Shown: positions 39,701 through 47,424, counted from the first letter of the stretch. The stretch is DNA of 64,000 bases from Mesobacterium pallidum (GCF_019966535.1 NZ_JAIMID010000002.1:62001-126000), one strand, 5' to 3'. Program-made: numbers and translations. Notes: generated by a model from the letters alone, not told the origin.

Positions 39701-39784
39701 GATGCTGAAGCTGTAGGCCGAGCCCGGCGACCAAAGCGACTGGCCACTGGTTTCAAATGACAGCGACGTGGAATGAATGGCCAT
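30710..39784 (-). CDS. Giant RTX calcium-binding protein (3,024 aa), probable type I secreted
   Basis: ATG 39784 (MAIHSTS) follows GGGGGGAA. There is no Sec signal peptide, consistent with type I secretion through a C-terminal signal, although no ABC/HlyD/TolC secretion genes are adjacent. Residues ~1-610 are a unique beta-rich region. Residues ~620-1600 carry four related ~210-250-residue modules (bases ~35000-37930) with a D-L-V-x-F-x-G-G-x-x-Y core, each followed by short RTX strings. Further RTX blocks follow (~33300-34800). A PPC-like domain lies at ~32775-33285 (GVVDRYRIDLMPSQVDTQVI). A dense C-terminal array of nonapeptides of the type GGxGNDxLx then occupies ~31000-32750. The protein is very acidic. 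A role as a surface adhesin, S-layer-like protein or biofilm matrix protein is plausible; no enzymatic domain is recognisable. Confidence 0.9.
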   Translation of the reverse strand: MAIHSTSLSFETSGQSLWSPGSAYSFSIDTGDSLIFSTSGATDVTFDLLGNGFTGEAYLDLQIGLFAYATLGTTGGLDATFDLEVNPVMPGGLLIETRNAEGQLVNAAPSGTFSLDFSDYRLVASTLETEGFSSSAAAGLDFVLGLEAGLRNAEYFYWGGGDTLPDLTLLDIDWTGDDAIPLITIEAAQPELELELNKYITISARMPTGADTDSQVTYGIGDAPTITASGASDTRFIELSVDLDELLVQFAGKLPGVGAVIKGLGETVFAEHEFDLADYVPLIPRDKLVVKATALDISANTGIVITEKSQLDFGGGTTDPRVQVTLVSDNGTPDFGADDQTEVIWLGEEATFLRPVHVQGATGASAVPDLGDITVSATYTLPEVTLDHDVGFGLNSVFEISALQAELTGGWVPSRLQVSFGPLLSLELPDGGFTFDLFSLDLDPFRLQDGAFNTISDEYEIFFTTELAPDQTTETDLEAENARQAIIDYRLERAANVAEAVSAFGDLIDGHTQFAIGPGADNLLQTVAGNANVFAVWDGFQDSLITRTRGAEDFYVVKPLTAQEDNGRIFVRIGTSGPESAGHGFDMSDHEVMLNALDSGSGLVSYGFTRGPLDENVLSSTQGVDVIGGNQGDLVLWFDNGGDTPVLLDGAGQGVVAGQYDRLLANFAAHHADVPILLDLVEMQVTGTGATVGPGTLDLTLRGIEALTLRTGDADDFIVGYLHPDFIDTGAGHDFVVLPGDNSNDTVALRAGDDVIQVEIIGGGGADLINGGTGYDQATLISDPAGQGLRVDVVVEGITASTGGDGFGVGSAVADLVTLSTQYMAGVVFGSLTSQLDRTGLSDTDHHADLVRYLLSDGSGGVSVVNLNSSLENISVIGSDVAGDAVLYTGGAYYEGGAGTLDTLIANFDYFEEMVGATGGVVLDGMGDDGSGLGMRYGSSFIRGFEKLVVEGTQHADNISGGIYSDYIRGGAGNDNLYGGDDAVGDQLIGDHGRDVFYWFDNGADMMTGGSLDAPESLDFRDMLIVGPGTGTTGGTTGGLAWAFLANLGALGGGGRSLRGGLGILDAGADLADILAGTALARESDDVTALGFGVTDIGDMLAFRGIETVNITATDAADDLVFFNGGAFYDAGESANDQDVFAADFSAQVQGIDLRLERDETTPIRLANGVTLAGMDRLVLTAGSGNDVIHGNWLDDYIDGGRGVDRLFGGEGDDILLGGAGNDVVYWMADGFDLADGGEDDDRLIITGATPEGTTRELGIWLNRGSGPEFRQTGADLSMLGLATLLQSLGLATTTEYTAGLLEGESLSKLIVLDYANFELVDVIGSDASSDLVVFDGGSLYWGGTGAATDLFVADFSTTAAALLIDAGFESSPVEFSQDDLANPGGTGFADTYDIGNGTYIGAFERFGLQMGSGADTVIGGALADYIDGGDGNDLLESGGNGTAERETILGGAGDDTLAWDGGAALLDGGAGTGDKVVWTAAPGAISLGIGDEFNVFATYGTADLASFSDMQQLVADLGFFPVSHYTFDGGGTNDLTITGAERMAARGSDSFTGDVLIAMEDRSQLFGLAGDDVLISGTGDDLLVGGQDYDRYVFFGSFGFDQVFGEKGGGGALYFLDLAFSDLFFSEFEGDLVIDTPGGTVFVADYWTHGGLDFTLFTTDFTGGTGVPTDTPGATPPSGNIVFGTDGDDTGLAGSFGNDTITGGAGNDELLGSPGADVFDGGRGVDVVNYAHLDESISVDLSVYRGFSGSSADKDSFANIEGIIAGRRAASIVGDGNDNFLAGSPEGDLLDGRDGEDMLVGEEGDDTIGGGRGNDLLFGDEGDDTLFGQRDDDYLSGGDGADSLEGEDGDDTLAGGRGNDTLRGGDGADVLFYGGEDTPGSTGLPADGLDTLDGGLGADLVDMTLLHVAIDVVLSKNAVFAYDGTVAGTGSGTLAATLIDVEEARGSALDDRLDGNLGDNYLDGYAGDDTFFGASGGTDTLFGDDGLDLVDYSGLPSKVAVVLDLSDPLPTVSGPGFTDHLVEIEQVIGSGDSDFIAGDGADNLFRGGQLNDTLLGRAGDDYLDGGAGLDQIAGGDGYDIYSVEDGASGVFIDMAMNLYEDGHGNAETPTGIEGIRGTSHDDTITGNTAGNMIMGGEGDDSIRGDGGADQLFGEGGNDTLVAGVPMSVLVKPESDQNDAFADAPLLNGLLSLDAQARRDAPLSTTQVPTVTIFGTTSGVVDRYRIDLMPSQVDTQVITVDIDATPPDFFTWIKIVDEAGTVHAEDRGLFVTDPGSTNNLDAQVTLTRPVNFAGVVTYYIEVHTWDFATDGPVTPDAGLTYTMHVSVDAPEQITPAPPPGEGSFLYGGDGDDELIGSFGADQLIGGADNDLLEGISGDDQLYGNDGIDILRGGAGNDLVIGGDGDDLLLSGGSGRDTVEGGLGNDFIEDHGDDGFAGSDLVKAGAGDDTYIGLGGDDTVDGGDGSDYILIDAGSGADLIDGGSQADTILSGDGNDTVAGGNGRDLVLLGSGDDLFTDEDQDGPFGGDTVQGNSGADTIIGLGGNDSFEGGFGFDEISGGNDDDMLHGNQGNDTVDGGAGNDLIFGGIGDDSLLGGSQGDTIEGGDGADTVDGGDGRDVVTLGAGNDLFRDTPQEGGNGADLVSGEDGNDTLLGDGGEDTLSGGADDDVIAGGAGNDLLSGDAGFDVIEGGAGNDTIDGGAQADTIIGDDNDDHVTGGFGADTVRLGAGQDVFVDSAQTGPNGADLVFGGSGNDLIQGNLGNDTYVGGNGLDTILGGSDNDSIVGGRGADSIEAGAGNDTVAGGNGTDLVDLGEGDDLFIDTAQQDPFGNDTVLGGEGADTILGEGGNDSLDGGAGADSITGGQGADTLRGGSQTDTIEAGDGADLVEGGLGLDVALLGRGADTWIDDAQSGPFGADEIDGGEGDDTIHLFGGDDTATGGEGADTFVLQSTIDHDRITDFELGLDTLMIDAGLWSGALTQARLDALTTSGPGSTLELTFDTGDTLVLDGLVSNAGLLDDIVLSPL
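32775..33285 (-). other. PPC-like beta-sandwich domain in the RTX protein
   Basis: About 170 residues between two RTX blocks, lacking the GGxGxD motif. They contain SDQNDAFADAPLLNG, IDLMPSQVDTQVITVDID and LTYTMHVSVD, a pattern typical of bacterial pre-peptidase C-terminal domains. Confidence 0.6.
35000..37930 (-). repeat. Four diverged copies of a ~230-residue module in the RTX protein
   Basis: Copies start near 37920, 37170, 36460 and 35830. Each has a core like VIGSDASSDLVVFDGGSLYW or ITATDAADDLVFFNGGAFYD. An ADFS/ANF strand, a second strand with F-x-x-L-x-V/L and a short RTX run ending in a Y/W-x-D-G-x-A/D segment follow. Confidence 0.65.
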
Positions 39785-40072
39785 GGTGTTCCCCCCAAGG
39801 AAAATCGAACGCACCGATCACGAATGCGTCATCTGAAAACGCCGCCCCGGAGTGCGAAACGACACTTATTAATGCATGGTTCTCACAAAACAGTCGGACG
39901 GCCGGTGTCGCAAGGGTAATCTGGCCGAAATCGCCTTTCCGGCCCCGCTTTCAGGCGGTTCTGCAGCCACTTGCCGCGACAAACGACCCCGTTGGGCTAC
40001 ACTTTCGTTCCGGGAGTCCTTATTCAAATTCGAAGGATTCGACACGGCGCGCGCGGGACGGGGCGGACACAT

Positions 40073-42934
40073 ATGCAAGACCAGACGAACCTGTTGATCA
40101 TCATCGCCATGATGCCATTTGTCGGCGCATTGGCGCCGGGGGTGATGATCCGGGCGGGACGCAATGCCTGCGCGACCTTCACGGCCATTCCGACCATCCT
40201 GGCGCTGGTGATGCTGGGCATCCTGGCCCCCGATGTGCTGCGCGGAGAGGTGTTGCAGGCGCGTTTCGACTGGCTGCCGCAGCTGGGGCTCTCGGCCTCG
40301 TTCTTCCTGGACGGGCTGGGGCTGCTGTTTGCAGGCATGATCCTGGGCGTCGGCCTGCTGATCATCCTCTACGCCCGGTTCTACCTGTCGGCCGAAGACC
40401 CGATGGGCAATTTCTACACCTACCTGCTGCTCTTCCAAGGCGCGATGCTGGGGATCGTCCTGTCGGACAACATCTTGCTTTTGCTGGTCTTCTGGGAACT
40501 GACCTCGCTGTCGTCCTTCCTGCTGATCGGCTATTGGAAGCACCTGCCCGAAGGCCGGCAAGGCGCGCGCATGGCGTTGACCGTGACCGGCGCCGGCGGG
40601 CTTGCGATGATCGGCGGCATGCTGATCCTCGGCAATATCGTGGGCAGTTACGAGCTGACGGACATCCTTGCCTCGGGCGAGATGATCAAGGCCGACCCGC
40701 TCTACCTGCCGGCGCTGATCCTCATCCTTTTGGGCGCCTTCACCAAGTCGGCGCAGTTCCCGTTCCACTTCTGGCTGCCGCATGCCATGGCCGCGCCGAC
40801 GCCGGTGTCGGCCTACCTGCACTCGGCCACCATGGTGAAGGCGGGCGTGTTCCTGATGGCCCGCATGTGGCCGGCGCTGGCGGGCACGGATGCCTGGTTC
40901 TACATCGTCGGATCGGTCGGGCTGATCACCATGGTGCTGGGCGCGCTGATCGCGCTCTTCAAGGATGACCTCAAGGCGCTGCTGGCCTTTTCGACGGTCT
41001 CGCACCTGGGGCTGCTGACCATGCTTCTGGGCTTCGGAACCCAAGCGGCGGCGGTGGCGGCGGTGTTCCACATCATCAACCATCTGACCTTCAAGGCCGC
41101 GCTCTTCATGACCGCCGGGATCGTGGACCACGAGGCCCATACCCGTGACATCAAACGCCTGGGCGGCCTGCGCCACCTGATGCCGATCACCTTCGTCATC
41201 GGCACGGTGGCGGCGCTGTCGATGGCGGGCATTCCGTTGTTCAACGGGTTCCTTTCGAAGGAAATGATGCTCGAAGAGGCCAGCCACACGTACTGGGCCG
41301 GAAATCCATGGCTGGTGCCGGCGCTGGCGACGCTGGGCGCGCTGCTGTCGGTGGCCTATTCGCTGCGCTTCATCTTCCACGTCTTCTTTGGGCCGGTGCG
41401 CGACGACTACCCGCACAAACCGCATGATCCGCCCTTCGGCATGTATGCCGCACCCGCCCTGCTGGTGGTGATGGTTCTGGCCATCGGCCTCATGCCCTGG
41501 CTGGCCGAGCCGCTAGTGACCGTGGCCGCCAGCGCCGTGACCGGCGCGGACCTGCATCCGCATCTCAAGATCTGGCACGGCGTGACGCCCGCGCTTTACA
41601 TGTCCATCGCGGCCATCATCGGCGGCGCCGTGCTGCTGGCGCTGCACCGCCCGCTCGACCGCGCGTGGATCGCTGCGCCGCGCCCCGAGGCCAAGGTCAT
41701 CTTCGAAGGGCTGGTCGACTGGCTCGCCGCGCTTTCGTCCCGGGTCTCGGCGGCGCTGCATGACGGGTCGATCAGCCGCTACATCGCGATCTTCGTGGTG
41801 GCGACGCTGGGCTTCGGCCTGGTCGCCTGGATGGGCGGAGACCTCCCGGCGCCCGACCGCGCCATGACCCCGGTGCCGCCCGTCGCAGGCGTCGGCGCGC
41901 TGGCACTGATCGTGGCCACTCTGGGCGTGACGCTGGGCCACCGGGCACGGTTCCGGTCGCTGATCATCATCGGGGTCATCGGCATGATGGTCTCGATCGG
42001 CTTCGTGTACCTGTCGGCCCCCGACCTGGCCCTGACGCAGATCTCGGTCGAGACGGTGACCATCATGCTGCTGCTGCTCGCGCTGCACTTCCTGCCCAAG
42101 GACACGCCGGTCGAAAGCACCGGCGGGCGGCGGTTCCGTGACGGCGTCATCGCCATCGGCGCGGGCCTTGGCGTGGCGCTGCTGACGCTGGCGTTCCTGT
42201 TCCGCAGTGGCTCCACCATCTCCGACTACCACCTCGCCAACAGCTACAAGGGCGGCGGCGGCACCAACGTGGTCAACGTGATCCTCGTCGACTTCCGGGG
42301 CTACGACACCTACGGCGAGATCATCGTGCTGGGTATCGCCGGCCTCATCATCTTCGCGATGATGGAGGCGGTGCTGAACGGCCCGGCCTCGCGCCGGCTG
42401 CGCAACACCGATTACGACCGCGACCTGTCGGCCGACCGGCACCCGCTGATGATGGTGGTCGCCACCCGCGTGATGATGCCCATCGCGCTGATGGTCGGCG
42501 TCTACATCTTCCTGCGCGGCCACAACATGCCGGGCGGCGGGTTCGTCGCCGGCCTTGTCGTCGCCATCGCGCTGCTGATGCAATACATGGCGTCGGGCTT
42601 TGCCTGGACCCAGGCGCGGCAGAAGATCGAATATCACGCCCTGATCGGCTGGGGCGTCGTCATCGCCGGGCTCACCGGCGCGGGCGCCTGGCTGGCGGGC
42701 AAGCCGTTCCTGACGTCCTGGTTCGGCTATGTCCACCTGCCCCCCATCGAGGAGTTCGAGCTGGCCACCGCCGCCCTCTTCGACCTGGGCGTCTTCCTTG
42801 CCGTGCTGGGCGCGGTGATGCTGATGCTCTATTCGCTGTCGCGCATCGCCCGCTACGCCGGCCAGACCGTGAACACCGAACCCATGGATTACGACCCGGC
42901 CACGCGGGTCCCCGACCACGAGGAGGCCGAGTAA
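40073..42934 (+). CDS. mrpA: Na+/H+ antiporter subunit A with fused MnhB domain (MrpA-MrpB)
   Basis: A 953-residue membrane protein, the largest Mrp subunit. Residues ~1-500 are the proton-pumping NuoL-like core (FWELTSLSSFLLIGYW; FPFHFWLPHAMAAPTPVSAYLHSATMVKAG split over two helices). A MrpA-specific C-terminal part is followed by a MrpB/MnhB domain (from ~residue 790: MMPIALMVGVYIFLRGHNMPGG-type). The fusion replaces a separate mrpB gene, as in rhizobial phaAB. The start is weakly supported by GGGCGG; homology to NuoL fixes it within a few residues. First gene of mrpABCDEFG. The complex exchanges Na+ (or K+) for H+ and serves pH and salt tolerance. Confidence 0.95.
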   Translation: MQDQTNLLIIIAMMPFVGALAPGVMIRAGRNACATFTAIPTILALVMLGILAPDVLRGEVLQARFDWLPQLGLSASFFLDGLGLLFAGMILGVGLLIILYARFYLSAEDPMGNFYTYLLLFQGAMLGIVLSDNILLLLVFWELTSLSSFLLIGYWKHLPEGRQGARMALTVTGAGGLAMIGGMLILGNIVGSYELTDILASGEMIKADPLYLPALILILLGAFTKSAQFPFHFWLPHAMAAPTPVSAYLHSATMVKAGVFLMARMWPALAGTDAWFYIVGSVGLITMVLGALIALFKDDLKALLAFSTVSHLGLLTMLLGFGTQAAAVAAVFHIINHLTFKAALFMTAGIVDHEAHTRDIKRLGGLRHLMPITFVIGTVAALSMAGIPLFNGFLSKEMMLEEASHTYWAGNPWLVPALATLGALLSVAYSLRFIFHVFFGPVRDDYPHKPHDPPFGMYAAPALLVVMVLAIGLMPWLAEPLVTVAASAVTGADLHPHLKIWHGVTPALYMSIAAIIGGAVLLALHRPLDRAWIAAPRPEAKVIFEGLVDWLAALSSRVSAALHDGSISRYIAIFVVATLGFGLVAWMGGDLPAPDRAMTPVPPVAGVGALALIVATLGVTLGHRARFRSLIIIGVIGMMVSIGFVYLSAPDLALTQISVETVTIMLLLLALHFLPKDTPVESTGGRRFRDGVIAIGAGLGVALLTLAFLFRSGSTISDYHLANSYKGGGGTNVVNVILVDFRGYDTYGEIIVLGIAGLIIFAMMEAVLNGPASRRLRNTDYDRDLSADRHPLMMVVATRVMMPIALMVGVYIFLRGHNMPGGGFVAGLVVAIALLMQYMASGFAWTQARQKIEYHALIGWGVVIAGLTGAGAWLAGKPFLTSWFGYVHLPPIEEFELATAALFDLGVFLAVLGAVMLMLYSLSRIARYAGQTVNTEPMDYDPATRVPDHEEAE

Positions 42935-43354
42935 ATGGAATATCTCGTGGCCCTCGCCATCGGCAGCCTGACCGCCGGCGGCACCTACCTGATCCTGCGC
43001 CTGCGCGCCTTCCCGGTGATCCTGGGCCTGTCGCTGCTGAGCTACGCGGTGAACGTGTTCATCTTTGCCAGCGGCCGGCTCAAGATCAACGCGCCGCCGA
43101 TCCTGAACAAATATGCCGACGTGCCCTACACGGACCCGCTGCCGCAGGCGCTGGTGCTGACGGCCATCGTGATTTCCTTCGGGATGACGGCGGTGCTGGT
43201 GATGATCTCGCTCGGCGCCTTCCTCGAGACCGGCACCGACCGGATCGACCTGGAAAGCCCCGACCCGGACGAGGACATGAAGCTGACCGAGCCCGACACC
43301 AACGTGGGCACCGTGCCCGAACTTGACGGCGCCGATGCGGAGGTGAAGGCATGA
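42935..43354 (+). CDS. mrpC: Na+/H+ antiporter subunit C (NuoK-like)
   Basis: A 139-residue protein with three transmembrane helices related to NuoK (AVNVFIFASGRL; DPLPQALVLTAIVISFGMTA). The ATG follows directly after the mrpA stop, with GAGGAGG inside the mrpA end. A ~35-residue acidic C-terminal tail (ESPDPDEDMKLTEPD) extends beyond the helices. Confidence 0.95.
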   Translation: MEYLVALAIGSLTAGGTYLILRLRAFPVILGLSLLSYAVNVFIFASGRLKINAPPILNKYADVPYTDPLPQALVLTAIVISFGMTAVLVMISLGAFLETGTDRIDLESPDPDEDMKLTEPDTNVGTVPELDGADAEVKA

Positions 43355-44997
43355 TCTTGCACTGGATCATCGCGCCGGTGGTGCTGCCGGCCTTGCTGGC
43401 CCCCCTGCTCGGTTACGTGATGCGGCACGACATCGTGCTGGCGCGCATCGCCTCGACCGCCGGGACCGTGGCGCTGGCCGCCATCGCCTTTGCGCTGATG
43501 TTCGCCGTGGCGGACGGGACGACCCATGTCTACCGGCTGGGCGACTGGCCCGCGCCCTTCGGCATCGTGCTGGTGCTCGACCGGCTTTCGGCCATGATGG
43601 TGCTGCTGACCGCGGTGCTGGCGCTGATCGTGCTGCTGCATGCCATCGCGACCGGCTGGGACGCGCGGGGGCGGCATTTCCATGCGCTCTTCCAGTTTCA
43701 GCTGATGGGGATCTGCGGCGCCTTCCTGACCGGCGACGTGTTCAACCTCTTCGTCTTCTTCGAGGTGCTGCTGATCGCCTCCTACGGCCTGATGATCCAC
43801 GGCGGCGGCCGCGCGCGCCTGCGGGCGGGGCTGCAATACGTGGTCATGAACCTGGTCGGCTCGACCCTGTTCCTCTTCGCGCTCGGCACGCTCTATGCCT
43901 CGGCCGGAACGCTGAACATGGCCGATCTCGCGCTGAAACTGTCGCAGATCCCGCAACAGGACGCCGCGCTGGTGCGCGTCGCCGTGATCCTGCTGATGGT
44001 GGTGTTCGGGCTCAAGGCCGCGCTCTTCCCGGTGCAGTTCTGGCTGCCGGGCACCTATGCCAGCGCCCCCGCCCCCGTCGCGGCCCTGTTTGCCATCATG
44101 ACCAAGGTCGGCGCCTATGCCATCCTGCGCGTCCATACGCTGTCCTTCGGTCCGGGGATCGAGGCGACCGGCGACATGACCGGAGACCTGATGTTCCCCG
44201 CCGCCATCGTCACCGTGGCCCTCGGCGCCATCGGCGTGCTGGGCGCGCGCCGGATGATGCCGCTGATCGCGTTTTCGGTGATCGGCTCGATGGGCACGAT
44301 GATGGTCGCCGTCGCGGCCTTCACGCCCGAGGCGACGGCGGCCGCGCTTTACTACATGGTGCATTCCACCTTTGCCGCCGCGGCGCTGTTCCTGGTGGCC
44401 GACCTGCTGATGGCGCAGCGCGCCGACGATCGTCTGGTGCAGCTGAAGCCGGTGACGCAGAACGGCCTGCTCTCGGCGCTGTTCTTCGCCGCCGCCATCG
44501 GCATGGCGGGGATGCCGCCGCTCTCGGGCTTCCTGGGCAAGCTCTGGTTGCTCGACAGCCTGCGCGATCCGGCCGAAATGCCCTGGGCCTGGACGGCGAT
44601 CCTGGCCGGATCGCTCGTCACCATCGTCGGCTTCGTCCGCGCGGGCAGCATGGTGTTCTGGAAATCGACCGCCTGGGTCCCCGCGGCAGACGAAACCGTC
44701 GCCGCCGAGACCGAGGCGCAGGAGCCCGCCCACCGCGCCGATGCGCTGCAACTGGCCCCCAGCATGGCCGCCATCGGCATCATGGGCGTGCTCGCGATCC
44801 TCGCCGGCCCCATGGCGCGTTACACCGAAGGCGCGGCACAGCAGCTTTACGACCGCGCCGGCTATGTCGAGGCGGTGCTGGTCACCGGCAACGAGGGCAA
44901 GGACCTCGAGGCGCATTCGGACGAGGACACCGACGGATACGCCGCCGAAGCGGACGGCCACGGCGCCGAACCGGCCGCCGAGGGAGAGGGACATTAA
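43351..44997 (+). CDS. mrpD: Na+/H+ antiporter subunit D (NuoM/N-like)
   Basis: A 548-residue antiporter-fold subunit with about fourteen helices. Conserved elements include FNLFVFFEVLLIASYGLMI (key Glu in TM5), KAALFPVQFWLPGTYASAPA (key Lys) and MAGMPPLSGFLGKLWLL. The start overlaps the mrpC stop (ATGA). The C-terminal ~50 residues are acidic and His-containing (SDEDTDGYAAEADGHGAE). Confidence 0.96.
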   Translation: MILHWIIAPVVLPALLAPLLGYVMRHDIVLARIASTAGTVALAAIAFALMFAVADGTTHVYRLGDWPAPFGIVLVLDRLSAMMVLLTAVLALIVLLHAIATGWDARGRHFHALFQFQLMGICGAFLTGDVFNLFVFFEVLLIASYGLMIHGGGRARLRAGLQYVVMNLVGSTLFLFALGTLYASAGTLNMADLALKLSQIPQQDAALVRVAVILLMVVFGLKAALFPVQFWLPGTYASAPAPVAALFAIMTKVGAYAILRVHTLSFGPGIEATGDMTGDLMFPAAIVTVALGAIGVLGARRMMPLIAFSVIGSMGTMMVAVAAFTPEATAAALYYMVHSTFAAAALFLVADLLMAQRADDRLVQLKPVTQNGLLSALFFAAAIGMAGMPPLSGFLGKLWLLDSLRDPAEMPWAWTAILAGSLVTIVGFVRAGSMVFWKSTAWVPAADETVAAETEAQEPAHRADALQLAPSMAAIGIMGVLAILAGPMARYTEGAAQQLYDRAGYVEAVLVTGNEGKDLEAHSDEDTDGYAAEADGHGAEPAAEGEGH

Positions 44998-45000
44998 GCC

Positions 45001-45492
45001 ATGCTGAAACGCCTATTGCCCCACCCCGCCCTCAGCCTGACACTGGTGCTGGTCTGGCTGGGCCTCGTCAACAAGATCACGCTGGGCAACCTGCTGCTGG
45101 GCGGCATCCTCGGGCTGATCCTGCCGGCGCTCACCGCGCCCTACTGGCCCAACCGCCCGCGCCTGCGCGATCCGATCGGCATCGTCGCCTATGTGCTGAT
45201 CGTGATCTGGGACATCATCGTCGCCAATGTCCAGGTCGCGGCGATCATCCTCTTCAAGCGCAACCGCGACATCCATTCGCAATGGATCTGCATCCCGCTC
45301 GAGCTGAAATCCCCCGAGGCGATCACCGTGCTGGCCGGCACGATCACCCTGACGCCGGGCACGGTCTCGGCCGTGCTCTCGGCCGATGGCAGTCACCTGC
45401 TGGTCCATGCGCTCCATGCCGACGACCCGGACGCGGTGCGCGACGACATCAAGGCCCGCTACGAGGCCCGTCTGAAAAGGATCTTCCCATGA
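45001..45492 (+). CDS. mrpE: Na+/H+ antiporter subunit E
   Basis: A 163-residue protein with an N-terminal membrane part (LVLVWLGLVNKITLGNLLLG) and a cytoplasmic domain containing the family signature ITLTPGTVSAVLSADGSHLLV. Three bases after mrpD; its end overlaps mrpF. Confidence 0.95.
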   Translation: MLKRLLPHPALSLTLVLVWLGLVNKITLGNLLLGGILGLILPALTAPYWPNRPRLRDPIGIVAYVLIVIWDIIVANVQVAAIILFKRNRDIHSQWICIPLELKSPEAITVLAGTITLTPGTVSAVLSADGSHLLVHALHADDPDAVRDDIKARYEARLKRIFP

Positions 45493-45758
45493 TCGAAGCC
45501 GCCCTGATCTTCGCCTTCGTCTGTTTCGGCCTCGGCACCCTGCTGTGCCTCTGGCGCGTGATGACCGGCCCCGAGGTCGCCGACCGCATCCTCGCGCTCG
45601 ACACCATGGTGATCAACGTGATCGCGGTGCTGATCCTCTACGGGATCTGGCAGGGCACGGCGATCTACTACGAGGCGTCGATGCTGGTGGCCATGGTCGG
45701 CTTCGTCTCGACCGTGGCCTATTGCCGCTTCACCCTCCGCGGCGACATCATCGAGTAA
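45489..45758 (+). CDS. mrpF: Na+/H+ antiporter subunit F
   Basis: An 89-residue protein with three helices and the diagnostic RVMTGPEVADRILALDTM loop. The ATG at 45489 overlaps the mrpE stop (ATGA). Confidence 0.95.
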   Translation: MIEAALIFAFVCFGLGTLLCLWRVMTGPEVADRILALDTMVINVIAVLILYGIWQGTAIYYEASMLVAMVGFVSTVAYCRFTLRGDIIE

Positions 45759-45767
45759 GGCTCTGAC

Positions 45768-46157
45768 ATGGAACAGGTATCCGAGATCATCGTCACCGCC
45801 CTGCTGGTCATCGCAGGCCTCTTCGGGCTGGTCGGCAGCTTCGGGCTGATCAAGCTCAGGGACACGATGCAGCGCCTGCATGCGCCGACCAAGGCGACGA
45901 CGCTGGGCGTCGGTGGCGTGCTCATCGCCTCGATGGTCTATTTCTACGCCGAGCGGGGCACGATCACCTTCCACGAGCTCCTGATCTCGCTCTTTCTTTT
46001 CCTCACCTCTCCGATCACCGCCAATTTCATCGCCAAGACCTACATGGCCCGGCGCCTGGCGCCAGAGGATCTGCCCAAACCCGCAAGCAGCGATTTCGGC
46101 TGGTCGATCCACGACGCCCCCCCGACCGAGGCCGAGGCCGCCATCAAGTCCGAGTGA
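45768..46157 (+). CDS. mrpG: Na+/H+ antiporter subunit G
   Basis: A 129-residue protein with three helices and the conserved GLVGSFGLIKLRDTMQRLHA and PTKATTLGVGG segments. Last gene of the antiporter operon; a degenerate dispersed element follows it rather than a classical terminator. Confidence 0.95.
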   Translation: MEQVSEIIVTALLVIAGLFGLVGSFGLIKLRDTMQRLHAPTKATTLGVGGVLIASMVYFYAERGTITFHELLISLFLFLTSPITANFIAKTYMARRLAPEDLPKPASSDFGWSIHDAPPTEAEAAIKSE

Positions 46158-46218
46158 CCGGCCCGGGCCGCGCCCCGTCGGCGCGCCTTGGGGGCCCGCG
46201 GCCGCGCCTCCGGCCACG

Positions 46219-46295
46219 CTTTCAATTCTCTGAGAATACTCGAGTCGAACCCGGCCGCAGGCGCTCTCCTCCCGGTGATCTGTCCCGGATATGCC
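46219..46295 (+). repeat. Two degenerate dispersed 3'-end elements
   Basis: GCTTTCAATTCTCTGAGAAT then ACTCGAG (46219-46247), and TGATCTGTCCCGGATATGCC (46276-46295), are diverged versions of the elements at 51418 and 56180. They lie between convergent genes. Confidence 0.4.
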
Positions 46296-46310
46296 GGTAT
46301 TGCCGCCCGC

Positions 46311-47303
46311 CTACCCCTCGACCGGGTGCAGCGGCACGCCCGTCCGCTCGAAGGCCGTGACATTCGCGAGGGTGGACTCGGCGATGGCGCCCAGCGCCTC
46401 GGCGGTAAAGAACCCCTGGTGGCCGGTGACCAGCACGTTGGGAAAGGTCAGCAGCCGGGCAAAGACATCGTCGGGGATGATCCGGTTCGACAGGTCCTCG
46501 AAGAACAGGTGCGCCTCTTCTTCGTAGACGTCGATGCCAAGCGATCCGATCTGCCCGGCCTTCAGCCCCCGGATGACCGCCCGCGTGTCGATCACCGCGC
46601 CCCGGCTGGTGTTGATCAGCATCGCGCCCGGCTTCATCCGCGCGATGGCCGCGTCGTCGATCAGGTGATGGGTCTTGGGCGTCAGCGGGCATTGCAGCGT
46701 CACGATGTCCGAGGCCGCCAGCAGCGCCGGCAGCGGCATGTAGTCGACCCCGAGCCCCCGGCAGACGTCGTTCGGGTGCAGGTCATGGGCGATCACCCGG
46801 CAGCCAAAGCCCGCCATGATCCCCGCCAGCACTGTGCCGATCTGGCCGGTGCCGACGATCCCCACGGTCTTGCCCCGCATGTCGAACCCCAGCAGCCCAC
46901 CCAGTTCGAAATTGCCTTCGCGCACCCGGGCCCAGGCGCGGTGGGTCTTGCGGTTCAGCGTCAGGATCAGCGCCACCGTATGCTCGGCCACCGCATAGGG
47001 CGAATAGGCGGGCACGCGGGCGACGGTGATGCCATGGGCCGCGCAGGCCGCGAGGTCGACATTGTTGAACCCGGCGCAGCGCAGCGCCACCAGCCCCACG
47101 CCGTGCCGGGAAAGGCCCGCGATCACCTCGGCATCGAGCCGGTCGTTGACAAAGACCGCCACCGCCCCGGCCCCCGCAACCAGCGGTACCGTCGCGGCGC
47201 TCAGCTTGGTGTCGTGGAAGATCAGGGCGTGGCCTGCGCTTTCGTTGGCCTTGCTCAGGAAGGTGACATCGTCGGGACGGGCGGAGAAGACATGAACCTG
47301 CAT
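46311..47303 (-). CDS. ldhA: D-2-hydroxyacid dehydrogenase, D-lactate dehydrogenase (LdhA) type
   Basis: A 330-residue NAD-dependent dehydrogenase. Rossmann motif GIVGTGQIGTVLAGI is at residues ~148-162; catalytic Arg234 (NTSRGAVIDT), Glu263 (DVYEEE) and His295 (VTGHQGFFT) match E. coli LdhA (R235, E264, H296). The FEDLSNRIIPDDVFARLL region is specific to the fermentative D-LDH group. It would interconvert pyruvate and D-lactate. AAGGGGA precedes the ATG. It stands alone between convergent mrpG and mur. Confidence 0.88.
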   Translation of the reverse strand: MQVHVFSARPDDVTFLSKANESAGHALIFHDTKLSAATVPLVAGAGAVAVFVNDRLDAEVIAGLSRHGVGLVALRCAGFNNVDLAACAAHGITVARVPAYSPYAVAEHTVALILTLNRKTHRAWARVREGNFELGGLLGFDMRGKTVGIVGTGQIGTVLAGIMAGFGCRVIAHDLHPNDVCRGLGVDYMPLPALLAASDIVTLQCPLTPKTHHLIDDAAIARMKPGAMLINTSRGAVIDTRAVIRGLKAGQIGSLGIDVYEEEAHLFFEDLSNRIIPDDVFARLLTFPNVLVTGHQGFFTAEALGAIAESTLANVTAFERTGVPLHPVEG

Positions 47304-47424
47304 CGCGGTCCCCTTGTTGCGCGGCTGGCCGAGCCTCGCGCGCCGCTCTGCCCGCCGTCAAGTCGCGACCGCCCCGGCCCTGCCCACGCCGTCCCGCCTG
47401 CGTATCCGGCAGGCAGCGCGCGGC

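Noticed and set aside
30710..39784. A type I secretion operon around the RTX gene
   Set aside because: The flanking genes are tig and the mrp operon. No ABC exporter of the HlyB type or HlyD homologue is adjacent; the Atm1-type exporter at 17 kb is a metal/glutathione exporter and too far away.
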